Part shown: positions 1 to 8,245 of the stretch, one piece after another
Layout of the letters: every line of letters begins with the position of its first letter
Position numbering within the stretch: the stretch's first letter is position 1
Source: an uncultured Clostridia bacterium
Lineage (GTDB): Bacteria; Bacillota; Clostridia; Christensenellales; UBA1242
Direction: 5' to 3'
Length of the DNA stretch: 64,000 bases
NCBI GenBank assembly: GCA_934754375.1
Contig: CAKVHT010000001.1
Span: 248,001 to 312,000 of the forward strand
Position numbers and translations under genes: made by a program
The notes under the pieces: model-generated
Seen by the model: only the letters and a program-made list of their open reading frames with translations
What the model was told of the DNA's origin: nothing
Databases searched by the model: none

Positions 1-1
1 A

Positions 2-898
2 TCACTAATTGTTCTTGCTGGCGATATTTTTCAAATTGAATCCATAGAATTTGGAAACTGGTTTTATTATGCAAAAGATATAATAAGACATGATTCGATG
101 GTAGAGCTTGACAGTACATGGAGAACAAAAAAGAAAAATTTAATAAATCTTTGGGATGAAGTTAGGTATAAGAAAGATCGTGTAACTGAAGTTTTAGCAA
201 TGGATGGTCCATTTTCTGAAGATATAACAAAAAATATATTAAAAGATAATAATGACGATACAATAGTTTTATGTTTAAATTATGATGGCAGGTTTGGATT
301 GAATAATATAAATAGTTATTTTCAAGATGCTAATAAAAAGAGTGATTATTATAAGTGGCATGAGTGGAAATATAAAATTGGAGATAGAATATTGTTTAAC
401 GAATCTAAAAGATTTCCTTGTTTATATAACAATTTAAAAGGAAAAATTGTTGGAATAGAAAAAGATAAAGATAGCATAATATTTTCCATTGAAGTAGAAA
501 GAGTTTTGACGTATTTTGATGTTAAAAATCTTGATTTTATATCGGTAGACTATTTGGATGAAACAACTATAGTAAAATTTGCAGTTTACGAAAATAACGG
601 CGGTAGTACAGAAGAAGAAAGAGATTTATCAAAGCAAAGATCTATTGTTCCATTTCAAATCGCTTATGCTGTTTCTATACACAAATCACAAGGTTTGGAG
701 TATGATAATGTGAAGATTGTTATCCCAAGTAATGGTGCAAGTCAGATAACACATGGAATCTTTTATACAGCTATTACAAGAGCGAGACAGAATTTAAAAA
801 TTTATTGGAGTAGTGAAACAATGAAAGAAGTAGTTTCTAATATATTGACGGAAGAAAGTTCAAATAAAAGTTTAGATATAATAAAAAAGAAACTATAA
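2..898 (+). CDS. SF1 helicase, RecD/UvrD-like C-terminal half (partial)
   Basis: The frame is open to the left edge, so this is the 3' part of a longer gene. The first visible residues contain GDIFQIES followed by FGNWF, the motif III region (GDxxQ) of superfamily 1 helicases. Near the end, the segment around VSIHKSQGLEYDNV and YTAITRARQNLKIYW matches motifs V and VI of the UvrD_C_2/RecD family. It should be an ATP-dependent DNA helicase or helicase-nuclease. The N-terminal Walker A region lies outside the window, so any fused domain cannot be seen. The gene lies in the island next to the restriction-modification-like genes, so a defence or mobile-element role is possible but unproven. A hairpin terminator follows. 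Confidence 0.8.
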   Translation, partial: SLIVLAGDIFQIESIEFGNWFYYAKDIIRHDSMVELDSTWRTKKKNLINLWDEVRYKKDRVTEVLAMDGPFSEDITKNILKDNNDDTIVLCLNYDGRFGLNNINSYFQDANKKSDYYKWHEWKYKIGDRILFNESKRFPCLYNNLKGKIVGIEKDKDSIIFSIEVERVLTYFDVKNLDFISVDYLDETTIVKFAVYENNGGSTEEERDLSKQRSIVPFQIAYAVSIHKSQGLEYDNVKIVIPSNGASQITHGIFYTAITRARQNLKIYWSSETMKEVVSNILTEESSNKSLDIIKKKL

Positions 899-941
899 AA
901 TTATTTAGAAAGTAAAAAATTAACGACAAATACAATAATTT

Positions 942-974
942 GGCCAACTTCGACAGAGTGGAGTTGACCTTTTT
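942..974 (+). terminator. Terminator after the helicase fragment
   Basis: An 8-bp stem (942-949 with 962-969) has one mismatch and is followed by a run of T. It fits the end of the helicase transcript. It is close in sequence to the hairpin at 7501-7532. Confidence 0.5.
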
Positions 975-1137
975 ATATATCTAAATGAAGATATTCTTTC
1001 CATTTGTCTTTTGAAAAGTTTTTTAGAAATTTCTCCTCCATTTCTACAACTTTGTTGAGTTGAAGTTTATATTCTGCTGACATTTTCTCCTCATAATATT
1101 TTTCACTAATCATTCCTGTTAAAACATTGTGCCACAT
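973..1137 (-). CDS. Small hypothetical ORF, 54 residues, possibly a gene remnant
   Basis: The minus strand has an open frame starting MWHNVLTGM and ending KEYLHLDI. It is rich in Lys and Glu and predicted to be helical (SEKYYEEKMSAEYKLQLNKV). No Shine-Dalgarno site precedes the ATG. It may be the remnant of the C-terminus of a larger helical protein, or a real microprotein. It overlaps the T-run of the helicase terminator. I do not recognise a family. Confidence 0.25.
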   Translation of the reverse strand: MWHNVLTGMISEKYYEEKMSAEYKLQLNKVVEMEEKFLKNFSKDKWKEYLHLDI

Positions 1138-1225
1138 TAACATAATTATAAAATTTCTTAAAATTTCAGTTTATTGAGTATGCACTATTTTTTCAATATA
1201 TAATGATTAAAAAATGTTAAAATAT

Positions 1226-1813
1226 TTAATAAGAACTTAAATTCTTATAAAATGTGCTTCGGTTCATTTTAAGAGATGACAGGGCTTCGGCTAGTGTTAT
1301 CTCTTTTTTCTTATATTGATTTGCTATTATTGTAAAATTTTTTGGAAGTTTTAGTTTTGGGCGGCCTAGGTGCTTGCCCTTTTCTTTTGCTATTCTTATG
1401 CCTTCGGCTTGGCGCTTTTTTATATTTTCTCTTTCATTTTCGGCTACAAAAGATAGAATTTGTAAAACTATATCACTTATAAATTTGCCGACCAAGTTTT
1501 TACCTTCGGTTCGAGTGTCCAAAAGTGGCATATCTAAAACCTGGATATCAACATTCATATCGTTTACAAGTGTTCGCCATTCATCAATAATCATATCGTA
1601 ATTACGCCCAAGTCTATCAATGCTTTTGACTATCAGTAAATCACCTGATTTAAGTTTTTTCTTCAATTTTTGATACTCATCTCTTTCAAAATCTTTACCA
1701 CTTTGTTTGTCAATAAATATTGTTTTATCATTTAATCCTTGTGCATACATCTCTACAAGTTGTCTATCTATATTCTGTTCTTTTGTGCTAACACGCACAT
1801 AACCATATTTCAT
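1226..1813 (-). CDS. Small serine recombinase (resolvase/invertase family)
   Basis: The 195-residue length is typical of Hin/TnpR-type site-specific recombinases. The N-terminal catalytic domain has YGYVRVS with nucleophile Ser9 and Arg7, and the conserved SIDRLGRN segment with Arg67 and Arg70. The long E helix (about 105-135) is followed by GKHLGRPK and a C-terminal helix-turn-helix (about 160-195) for site recognition. The start is set by GAGGTG eight bases upstream of the ATG. The gene sits about 70 bp from a pair of inverted crossover-like sites (1880-1900 and 2063-2083), so I infer it is a DNA invertase acting on the promoter between them. Alternatively it could be a transposon resolvase, but no transposase is nearby. 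Confidence 0.9.
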   Translation of the reverse strand: MKYGYVRVSTKEQNIDRQLVEMYAQGLNDKTIFIDKQSGKDFERDEYQKLKKKLKSGDLLIVKSIDRLGRNYDMIIDEWRTLVNDMNVDIQVLDMPLLDTRTEGKNLVGKFISDIVLQILSFVAENERENIKKRQAEGIRIAKEKGKHLGRPKLKLPKNFTIIANQYKKKEITLAEALSSLKMNRSTFYKNLSSY

Positions 1814-1830
1814 ATAATCACCTCTATAGA

Positions 1831-1839
1831 ATTATACCA
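1831..1839 (-). promoter_or_regulatory. Possible extended -10 promoter of the invertase gene
   Basis: On the minus strand TGG-TATAAT lies about 17 bases before the invertase start codon. No clear -35 is present, and the predicted transcription start would nearly overlap the Shine-Dalgarno site, so this is a weak call. Confidence 0.3.
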
Positions 1840-1842
1840 AAC

Positions 1843-1871
1843 AAAAAAGACTCCCACTTTAAAAGCGGGAG
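1843..1871 (-). terminator. Terminator between the invertible site and the invertase gene
   Basis: CTCCC and GGGAG arms (1851-1871) form a roughly 9-bp stem with one G-U pair on the minus strand, followed there by TCTTTTTTG. In the minus direction it would stop any transcript leaving the inverted promoter segment before it reached the invertase gene. It also has T residues on the plus side. Confidence 0.7.
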
Positions 1872-1879
1872 CCTTTTTC

Positions 1880-1900
1880 TGTCCAAAAAGGTGTACCTTT
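1880..1900 (+). repeat. Left inverted recombination site (IRL)
   Basis: This 21-bp sequence is repeated in inverse orientation at 2063-2083 with one mismatch. It is itself a dyad of AAAGGT and ACCTTT around the central dinucleotide GT (1893-1894), the usual layout of a serine-recombinase crossover site. Confidence 0.75.
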
Positions 1901-1990
1901 GTGGATTTTTAGAAAAATATAGAGAAATTCGTTATTAGTCCATTTATTAAGAAAAATTTTTGTTTTTCGTATGGAATTTATAAAAAAATA

Positions 1991-1999
1991 TGCTATAAT
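1991..1999 (+). promoter_or_regulatory. Extended -10 promoter inside the invertible segment
   Basis: TGC-TATAAT is a consensus extended -10 element, and no strong -35 is needed with it. It points right, through the right repeat and into the methyltransferase gene, so the sequenced orientation should be ON. Confidence 0.65.
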
Positions 2000-2062
2000 G
2001 ACTTTACAAAGAATGAAATAAGAGTTAAATACACAACGACTTTATAAAAAGTTGGAGTGTAT

Positions 2063-2083
2063 AAAGGTACACCTTTTTAGACA
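2063..2083 (-). repeat. Right inverted recombination site (IRR)
   Basis: This is the reverse complement of the left site with one mismatch in 21 positions. Half-sites AAAGGT and ACCTTT flank the central dinucleotide AC (2069-2070), the reverse of GT in the left site. Exchange between two such sites inverts, rather than deletes, the roughly 176 bp between them. Confidence 0.75.
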
Positions 2084-2120
2084 AAATTTTCTTTTGGGGG
2101 TTGTGCCTAAAAGGAGATTT

Positions 2121-4130
2121 ATGTCAGAGCAACCAGATATTGATATACGAGAAAATTACATTAAATGCTTGGATACTGAACTTTTAAGTATTTTACTTAA
2201 AGATAGAAGTTCTGGCAAAAACATAATTTGGGCGACTGACATTTATGCAAGTAAAGGTGCGTCTTATGACTCGTGGGAGCCAATAGTAGTGAAACTGATT
2301 ACTGGCAGGTTCGGGAAAATAATAAGACCACGAATAGATAAATCTCAAAAAGAACAAAAGATAAGAATCAAAAACAAAGCGGAAGTTTTTACTCCCTCGT
2401 GGATATGCAATGAAATGAATAATCATCTTTGTGATGAGTGGTTTGAAAATAAAGATGTGTTTAACACTGCAAAAGATAAAACATGGATAGTAGACAATAA
2501 CAAAATACCTTTCACAAACGAAAAAGATAAAACTTGGCAAGATTTTGTAAAGCTAAAAGTGCTGGAAATTTCATGTGGGGAGGCACCCTTCCTCGCCAGC
2601 CGCTACGACACAACCACTGGCAAATGGATAGATGTAAACAACAGAATCGGTGCATTAGACAGAAAATTAAGAGTAATAAATGAAAATTGCAATTCTGAGC
2701 AAGATTGGTATAACTGGACACTTATCGCATTCAAATCAACTTTTGGCTATGAGTGGCAAGGCGATAGTTTACTGATTGCGAGAGAAAATCTGCTATTCAC
2801 ATTTATAGATTATTATATCGCAAAATTTGGAATGTTCCCGATAAAAGAGTATTTGATAGAAATTGCAAAAATACTTTCTTGGAATATATGGCAAATGGAC
2901 GGACTAAAAGATGTTATTCCAAACAGTTGCAAACCTGTGCAAAAAAGACAAATGTCATTATTTGAAGATGAAGAGACAGAGCCTTGTTTAGGTTGTGCAA
3001 AAAACGATAACAGTAAGCACACTGGAATATACTCACGAATAATGAACTGGGAAACCAAAAGATCAATTAAATTTTTCAAAGGAGAAAAGCGTATGAAATT
3101 TGATTTTGTTATAGGAAATCCACCTTATCAAGAAAATGATGGGAGTGGGGCATCTACTGATGCTGCGATGCCTTTGTATAATAGTTTTGTTACCGAGGCA
3201 AAAAAAATAACAAATGATTGCATGAGTATGATTATACCATCAAAATGGATGGTGGGAGGCAGAGGATTAAATAAATTTAGAGAAGAAACTATAAATGATT
3301 TACATTTTAAAAAGATAAATGACTTTATTGATGCCTCTTTTTGCTTCCCGGGTTTACATATAGATGGCGGAGTTTGCTATTTTATTTGGGATAGAAATTA
3401 TTATGGAGAAATAAATTATTGCTATATTGATGAATATGGACATAAAAATTACTCAAAAAGATTTTTAAAAAATCAATATACTGACAAAGTGATTAGGAAC
3501 ATCAATAATGTTAAAATTTTAGAAAAAATATATTTTGACAACAAATTTGCAGATATCGTTTCTTATACTCAACCTTATGGAATAAGAAAAGATTTATTTA
3601 ATTCACCAGAAAAATATGCAAAGTATAATTTATCAAACATTCCATTTCCTAATTCATATAAAGTATATGGCGTTAAGGGCATTAAAGGCGGAGCAAAGAG
3701 AACAACAGGTTATATAGACTCAAAGGCTATAATAAAATGTGTTGATTCAATTGACAAATATAAAATATTCTTTACAACATCTTATTCTTCAAATGCAGTA
3801 ATCCCGCCCGAAGAAATTTTGGGAGATAAAAATGAGATATGCACTGAAACGTTTTTACTTATTGGACCGTTTGATAATATGGAAAGCAGAAACAATTGTT
3901 CAAAATATATTCACACAAATTTTTTTAGAACATTATTGTTTATGGGTAAAGGAACCATGCAAGTTAGTAAGTCGGTTTTTGAACTTATCCCCCTTCAAGA
4001 TTTTTCAGACAAATCTGATATAGATTGGTCAAAATCTATACATGAAATTGATTTGCAGTTATATAAAAAGTATGGACTTGACCAAAACGAAATTGACTTT
4101 ATTGAATCTCATATAAAGGAGATGAAATAA
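2121..4130 (+). CDS. Eco57I-type adenine-specific DNA methyltransferase
   Basis: This 669-residue protein should transfer methyl groups from AdoMet to adenine N6 in a target sequence. A motif I-like segment, VLEISCGEAPFLASR, lies near residue 150, and the catalytic motif IV NPPY is at residues 333-336, preceded by FDFVIG. The rest of the C-terminal half would hold the target recognition region. AAGGAG just upstream sets the ATG at 2121; an in-frame ATG at 2052 would start inside the switch and lacks a ribosome site. The stop codon shares one base with the start of the next gene, so the two are translationally coupled. Expression should depend on the invertible promoter upstream. A good internal ribosome site precedes an ATG at 3093. 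Confidence 0.85.
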   Translation: MSEQPDIDIRENYIKCLDTELLSILLKDRSSGKNIIWATDIYASKGASYDSWEPIVVKLITGRFGKIIRPRIDKSQKEQKIRIKNKAEVFTPSWICNEMNNHLCDEWFENKDVFNTAKDKTWIVDNNKIPFTNEKDKTWQDFVKLKVLEISCGEAPFLASRYDTTTGKWIDVNNRIGALDRKLRVINENCNSEQDWYNWTLIAFKSTFGYEWQGDSLLIARENLLFTFIDYYIAKFGMFPIKEYLIEIAKILSWNIWQMDGLKDVIPNSCKPVQKRQMSLFEDEETEPCLGCAKNDNSKHTGIYSRIMNWETKRSIKFFKGEKRMKFDFVIGNPPYQENDGSGASTDAAMPLYNSFVTEAKKITNDCMSMIIPSKWMVGGRGLNKFREETINDLHFKKINDFIDASFCFPGLHIDGGVCYFIWDRNYYGEINYCYIDEYGHKNYSKRFLKNQYTDKVIRNINNVKILEKIYFDNKFADIVSYTQPYGIRKDLFNSPEKYAKYNLSNIPFPNSYKVYGVKGIKGGAKRTTGYIDSKAIIKCVDSIDKYKIFFTTSYSSNAVIPPEEILGDKNEICTETFLLIGPFDNMESRNNCSKYIHTNFFRTLLFMGKGTMQVSKSVFELIPLQDFSDKSDIDWSKSIHEIDLQLYKKYGLDQNEIDFIESHIKEMK

Positions 4131-7100
4131 TGGCAAAGATAAAAATTAAAACATCAGAAAAAGTTGCTCCTATGATTTATGCTTACACCACTCCGGGAGT
4201 TGTATATCACGATGGCTGGACAAAGATTGGATACACTGAAAGAGATGTTGATGCAAGAATAAAAGAGCAAACGCAAACAGTAGATGTTGTGGCAAAAAAA
4301 GAATGGCAAGACCTAGCAATTTTCTCTGATGGAAAAACAAGATTTACAGATAAAGAGTTTCACTCATATCTAACTAAAAATGATATTAAAAGAAAAGACC
4401 CAAAACCAGATGCAGAAGGTTGCCCAGAATGGTTTTATATTTCTGGTGATGAATCATATATTTTGTTTGGCAAGTTTAAAAGAGATAAAGGTGTTTTGCA
4501 AACTTTAGGTGTTATCCCTTATGTTTTAAGAAAAGAACAAAAAGATGCCGTAAAACAAACAAAAGATTACTTTTTGGACAACTCTCACAAAGCAGAATGT
4601 TTGTGGAATGCAAAGCCAAGATTTGGCAAAACATTATCAACTTATGATTTATGTAAGGCACTCCCTGACATTAACAAAATACTTATTGTAACTAACAGAC
4701 CTGCTATTGCAAACTCATGGTATGATGATTATGTTAAGTTTATGGGAACAGAATCTGGATATTATTTTGTAAGCAATGTTGATGGACTTAAAGATAAAAA
4801 ATATGTATTATCAAGAGAAAAATATCTTGACCTAATATCTGAACCAAATCACAAAGGGTGCATTGAATTTGTGTCTCTTCAAGACCTTAAAGGTTCAATA
4901 TACTTTGGTGGTATGTTTGATAAACTTAGAGAAGTTGCAGACCTTGAATGGGATGTTTTGGTTATTGATGAAGCACATGAAGGGGTTGATACTTACAAAA
5001 CTGATGTGGCATTTGACCAAATAAAAAGGAGATACACTCTTCACTTATCTGGCACACCTTTTAAAGCACTTGCAAATGACAAATTCCCACCAAAAGCAAT
5101 TTATAACTGGACTTATGCTGATGAACAAAAAGCAAAACATGAGTGGAATGAATCAAGCGAAGAAGAAAATCCTTATGCCAACTTACCACAACTTAATTTG
5201 TTTACTTATAAAATGTCTGACATTGTTCGTGATAAAGTGGAACAAGGTGCCGACTTTGACAATGATGGACAAAATGAAGCATTTTGCTGGGACTTAAACG
5301 ACTTTTTTGACACAAATGCCAGCGGTGAATTTATACATAATGATGCAGTAGATAAGTTTCTTGACGCTTTAACAAAACAAGAAAAATTTCCATTTTCAAC
5401 AGAAGAATTAAGAACAGAATTAAAGCATACATTGTGGCTACTTAAATATGTTAGCAGTGCAAAGGCTCTTGCAAAGAAACTACAAAATCATGAAGTTTTC
5501 AAAGATTACAAAATTGTCCTTACTGCTGGCGATGGTAAAATAGATAATGAAGGAAATTCTAGCGATGAAATAAGTTTTGATAAGAATATCAAAAATTCTT
5601 ATGACAAAGTTGTTGATGCAATAAAAAACAATGATAAAACAATTACTATTTCCGTAGGGCAACTTACAACCGGCATTACTATTCCAGAGTGGACTGCTGT
5701 TATGATGCTTTCAAATGTAAAGAGTCCGGCATTGTATATGCAATCTGCTTTTAGAGCACAAAATCCATGTTTATTTAAAAATGGAAGTGAGAGTTACAGA
5801 AAACAAAATTCTTATGTATTTGACTTTGATCCTGCAAGAACGCTTAATATTGTTGAAGAATTTGCAAATGACCTTATGGCTGACACAGCAAATGGTCGTG
5901 GCGACTCTGACACAAGAAAACAACATGTAAGAGAACTTCTTAACTTCTTCCCTGTATATGGCGAAGATCCAAATGGCGAAATGATTGAACTTGATGCTGA
6001 AAAAGTTTTATCTATCCCAAGATCAATTCATGCAAAAGAAGTTGTTCGTCGTGGATTTATGAGTAATTTTTTATTCCAAAATGTAGGCAATATATTTAAT
6101 GCCCCAAAGGAAGTTTTGGATATTCTTCAAAAATTTGGACCTATCAAAGAGCCTGTTGGAATAAAAGAAGAAACAAAAGAAGAACTTAATTTAGATGATG
6201 AAGGAAATGTTGTAATTCCAGAAAAACAAGTTATTGGAACTGCAAATAATGTTTTTGGAGAAAAGATTTATGGAGATATTGAACAAAGTTTAATCGACAC
6301 TGTTACAACAATTCAAAAAGAAAATGAAAGCACACATAAAAAAGATGAAAAACTTAATGCTCTTTTAGATGCGTTCCACACAAATATTACAGACACTCTG
6401 GTTAAAACTGCAAAAGAAAATTATGGCAGTGATTTATCTAAGTCTACTCAGCAAGCACTTGTTAGAAAGATAAACACAACGGCAGATACTTTTGTTAAAA
6501 AACAATATGGCAATTATCAAATAAGCAACAACAAACTGGAAAATGAGCGATCAAAAGAACTTGAAAATGCAAAACAAACTGGAAATGTCCATAAGATTGC
6601 AGAAATCAACACAAAATTTGATGAAAAGAAAAAAGAAATTGAACATAACTTTATGAGTTCTATTCAATCTGAAGTTAAAAATGTTATTGATAATGCAGGT
6701 AGAACAATTGTTGATGTCGTTGAAACGGATAAAAAAGAAAAACAAAAAGATTCTTTAATGGATAATGTTCGTGACCATTTAAGAGGCTTTTCAAGGACTA
6801 TCCCATCATTCTTGATGGCATACGAAGATGAAAATACAACTTTGGAAAATTTTGATAAAATAATACCTGATGAAGTTTTTAAAGAAGTTACGAGTATTTC
6901 ACTAGATGATTTTAGAAAGTTAAGAGATGGCTTTGATTATGTTGATGAAAATGGCGAAAACAAACATTATAATGGATTTTTTGATTCAGTGGTTTTCAAT
7001 GATTCAATAAAAGAATTTTTGAAGAAAAAACAAGATCTCGCAAATTACTTTGACGACAACTCAAAAGAAGATATTTTTGACTATATTCCACCTCAAAAGA

Positions 7101-7492
7101 CCAATCAAATATTTACACCAAAGAAAGTTGTAAAAGAAATGGTAGATAATCTTGAAAAAGAAAATCCAGGTTGCTATGATGACCCAAATCATACTTTTAT
7201 AGACCTTTATATGAAATCAGGACTTTATATTGCAGAAATTGTTAAAAGGCTTTATAGAAGTGCAAATATGAAAAAAATATATCCAAATGATGCCGATAGA
7301 TTAAACCATATTTTTGCAAAGCAAGTGTATGGCTTAGCGCCAACAGAAATTATTTACAGAATTGCAAAATCATTCATTTTGGGCTTTAGCAAAGATATAA
7401 AAATAAATAAACACAATTTAAAACTGTTTGATTCATTACCATTTGCTCAAGATGGGACACTTGAACAAAAACTTGATGAAGTGTTTGAATAA
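4130..7492 (+). CDS. Multidomain restriction-like protein: GIY-YIG-like nuclease, DEAD/DEAH helicase, C-terminal methylase-like domain
   Basis: Residues 10-110 contain YAYTTPGV, WTKIGYTERDVDARI and an EFHSYL segment, resembling the T5orf172/GIY-YIG nuclease fold. From about 140 an SF2 helicase begins, with RKEQKDAV, a Walker A-like KPRFGKT (about 161-167), Walker B DEAH (about 280), SGTPFKA (motif III) and SAFRAQNP (motif VI-like). A long charged helical linker follows (about 720-900). Residues about 990-1050 have NQIFTPKKVVKEMVDNLE and FIDLYMKSGLYI, like the start of an N6-adenine methylase domain, although no NPPY follows before the end at 1120. I infer that it is the restriction/translocation partner of the upstream methyltransferase. 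The biochemical activity is unproven. Confidence 0.75.
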   Translation: MAKIKIKTSEKVAPMIYAYTTPGVVYHDGWTKIGYTERDVDARIKEQTQTVDVVAKKEWQDLAIFSDGKTRFTDKEFHSYLTKNDIKRKDPKPDAEGCPEWFYISGDESYILFGKFKRDKGVLQTLGVIPYVLRKEQKDAVKQTKDYFLDNSHKAECLWNAKPRFGKTLSTYDLCKALPDINKILIVTNRPAIANSWYDDYVKFMGTESGYYFVSNVDGLKDKKYVLSREKYLDLISEPNHKGCIEFVSLQDLKGSIYFGGMFDKLREVADLEWDVLVIDEAHEGVDTYKTDVAFDQIKRRYTLHLSGTPFKALANDKFPPKAIYNWTYADEQKAKHEWNESSEEENPYANLPQLNLFTYKMSDIVRDKVEQGADFDNDGQNEAFCWDLNDFFDTNASGEFIHNDAVDKFLDALTKQEKFPFSTEELRTELKHTLWLLKYVSSAKALAKKLQNHEVFKDYKIVLTAGDGKIDNEGNSSDEISFDKNIKNSYDKVVDAIKNNDKTITISVGQLTTGITIPEWTAVMMLSNVKSPALYMQSAFRAQNPCLFKNGSESYRKQNSYVFDFDPARTLNIVEEFANDLMADTANGRGDSDTRKQHVRELLNFFPVYGEDPNGEMIELDAEKVLSIPRSIHAKEVVRRGFMSNFLFQNVGNIFNAPKEVLDILQKFGPIKEPVGIKEETKEELNLDDEGNVVIPEKQVIGTANNVFGEKIYGDIEQSLIDTVTTIQKENESTHKKDEKLNALLDAFHTNITDTLVKTAKENYGSDLSKSTQQALVRKINTTADTFVKKQYGNYQISNNKLENERSKELENAKQTGNVHKIAEINTKFDEKKKEIEHNFMSSIQSEVKNVIDNAGRTIVDVVETDKKEKQKDSLMDNVRDHLRGFSRTIPSFLMAYEDENTTLENFDKIIPDEVFKEVTSISLDDFRKLRDGFDYVDENGENKHYNGFFDSVVFNDSIKEFLKKKQDLANYFDDNSKEDIFDYIPPQKTNQIFTPKKVVKEMVDNLEKENPGCYDDPNHTFIDLYMKSGLYIAEIVKRLYRSANMKKIYPNDADRLNHIFAKQVYGLAPTEIIYRIAKSFILGFSKDIKINKHNLKLFDSLPFAQDGTLEQKLDEVFE

Positions 7493-7500
7493 ATAACAAT

Positions 7501-7532
7501 AAGGTCAACCTTAAAAAGAGGTTGATCTTTTT
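7501..7532 (+). terminator. Terminator of the restriction-modification-like operon
   Basis: An 11-bp stem, AAGGTCAACCT with AGGTTGATCTT (G-T pair included), is followed by TTTTT. Confidence 0.85.
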
Positions 7533-7634
7533 ATTTTCAACAGTAGCTCATTGCCTCTCTTTTTGCGATAAAAGAAAAAAGTGACTGAAAAATATGACAA
7601 TAAAATTGAATTTTGAAAAATAATTTATATGGCG

Positions 7635-7667
7635 AAATCTCTGATAAAATCAGAGATTTTCTTTTTT
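7635..7667 (+). terminator. Perfect 11-bp hairpin with T-run
   Basis: AAATCTCTGAT pairs with ATCAGAGATTT around a 3-base loop and is followed by TTTTCTTTTTT. It separates the restriction operon from the integrase region. Confidence 0.8.
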
Positions 7668-7727
7668 ATGTAAAGAAATTCAATGCAGAAAGTGACTTAT
7701 AAAACCCCTTATATAGAGGAGGTGTTT

Positions 7728-7760
7728 ATGAGTAAGAAGAATGAAATCGGAAGAAAATAA
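7728..7760 (+). CDS. Possible 10-residue leader peptide MSKKNEIGRK
   Basis: A very strong ribosome site (GAGGAGGTG) stands before ATG and ten codons. A hairpin (GCTTAA with TTAAGC) follows the stop directly. Such a short frame upstream of an integrase operon suggests a regulatory leader rather than a functional protein. Confidence 0.4.
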   Translation: MSKKNEIGRK

Positions 7761-7800
7761 ATGCTTAATTTTTCTTAAGCAGGAAAAGGAGTGACGCAAA

Positions 7801-7845
7801 TTGTTTTTTATGTGGCTAAAAACTGCTAAATATAAACACTTTTAG
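7801..7845 (+). CDS. Possible 14-residue leader ORF with TTG start
   Basis: AAAGGAG lies nine bases before TTG, and the frame reads MFFMWLKTAKYKHF. It follows the first micro-ORF by 40 bp. Support is only the ribosome site and position. Confidence 0.25.
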   Translation: MFFMWLKTAKYKHF

Positions 7846-7984
7846 TGCCGTCACACATTTTGTGCGTGCCAGCACATTGACTCAATTTGCATCTCTCCGC
7901 TTTTCGCCACAACTGGGAAACCCAGTTTGCCTTTAATTAGATATTTATTTAATAAGAAAACATTTCATTGCCCCTCTAATTGCA
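7846..7984. other. Structured non-coding stretch before the integrase genes
   Basis: It holds several short dyads: CACACATTTTGTGCGTG near 7851-7867, AACTGGG with CCCAGTT near 7911-7926, and CAATTTGC (about 7883) inversely matching GCAAATTG (about 7795). It is more GC-rich than the flanks and has no long frame. It could be a regulatory leader, part of the recombination region, or a small RNA; I cannot choose. Confidence 0.4.
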
Positions 7985-8002
7985 ATGAAAAGGAAATCTT
8001 AT

Positions 8003-8245
8003 ATGAATAAAAATATTCAAATTATAAATTTATTGAATGGCAAAGAAAAAACGACAAAGATTGAAATAGACAAAACATCTATTGAAATTGGTGCCTACTT
8101 TCTAAAAAACATAATTAAGAAGTTTTTAAAGAACAAGGGAAATATAGAAAAAATAAAAAAAGATTATTCTGGTTTTGACTGGACTTGTGAAAGTATTTGT
8201 GATATGTGTGTTGATGACAAAAATAAAAGGAAGAGTGGCTTATGA
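8003..8245 (+). CDS. Small hypothetical protein upstream of the integrase, 80 residues
   Basis: A Lys-rich protein ending in SICDMCVDDKNKRKSGL, with a Cys-x2-Cys pair near the C-terminus. AAAAGGAAA supports the start at 8003 over an ATG at 7985. Its stop overlaps the integrase start (ATGA), so the two are translationally coupled. I do not recognise a family. By position it may be an accessory factor of integration or excision. Confidence 0.65.
   Translation: MNKNIQIINLLNGKEKTTKIEIDKTSIEIGAYFLKNIIKKFLKNKGNIEKIKKDYSGFDWTCESICDMCVDDKNKRKSGL

Noticed and set aside
1226..1813. Small serine recombinase as resolvase of a Tn3-type transposon
   Set aside because: There is no Tn3-like transposase or 38-bp terminal repeat nearby, while a pair of inverted crossover-like sites is adjacent, so an invertase is the simpler reading.
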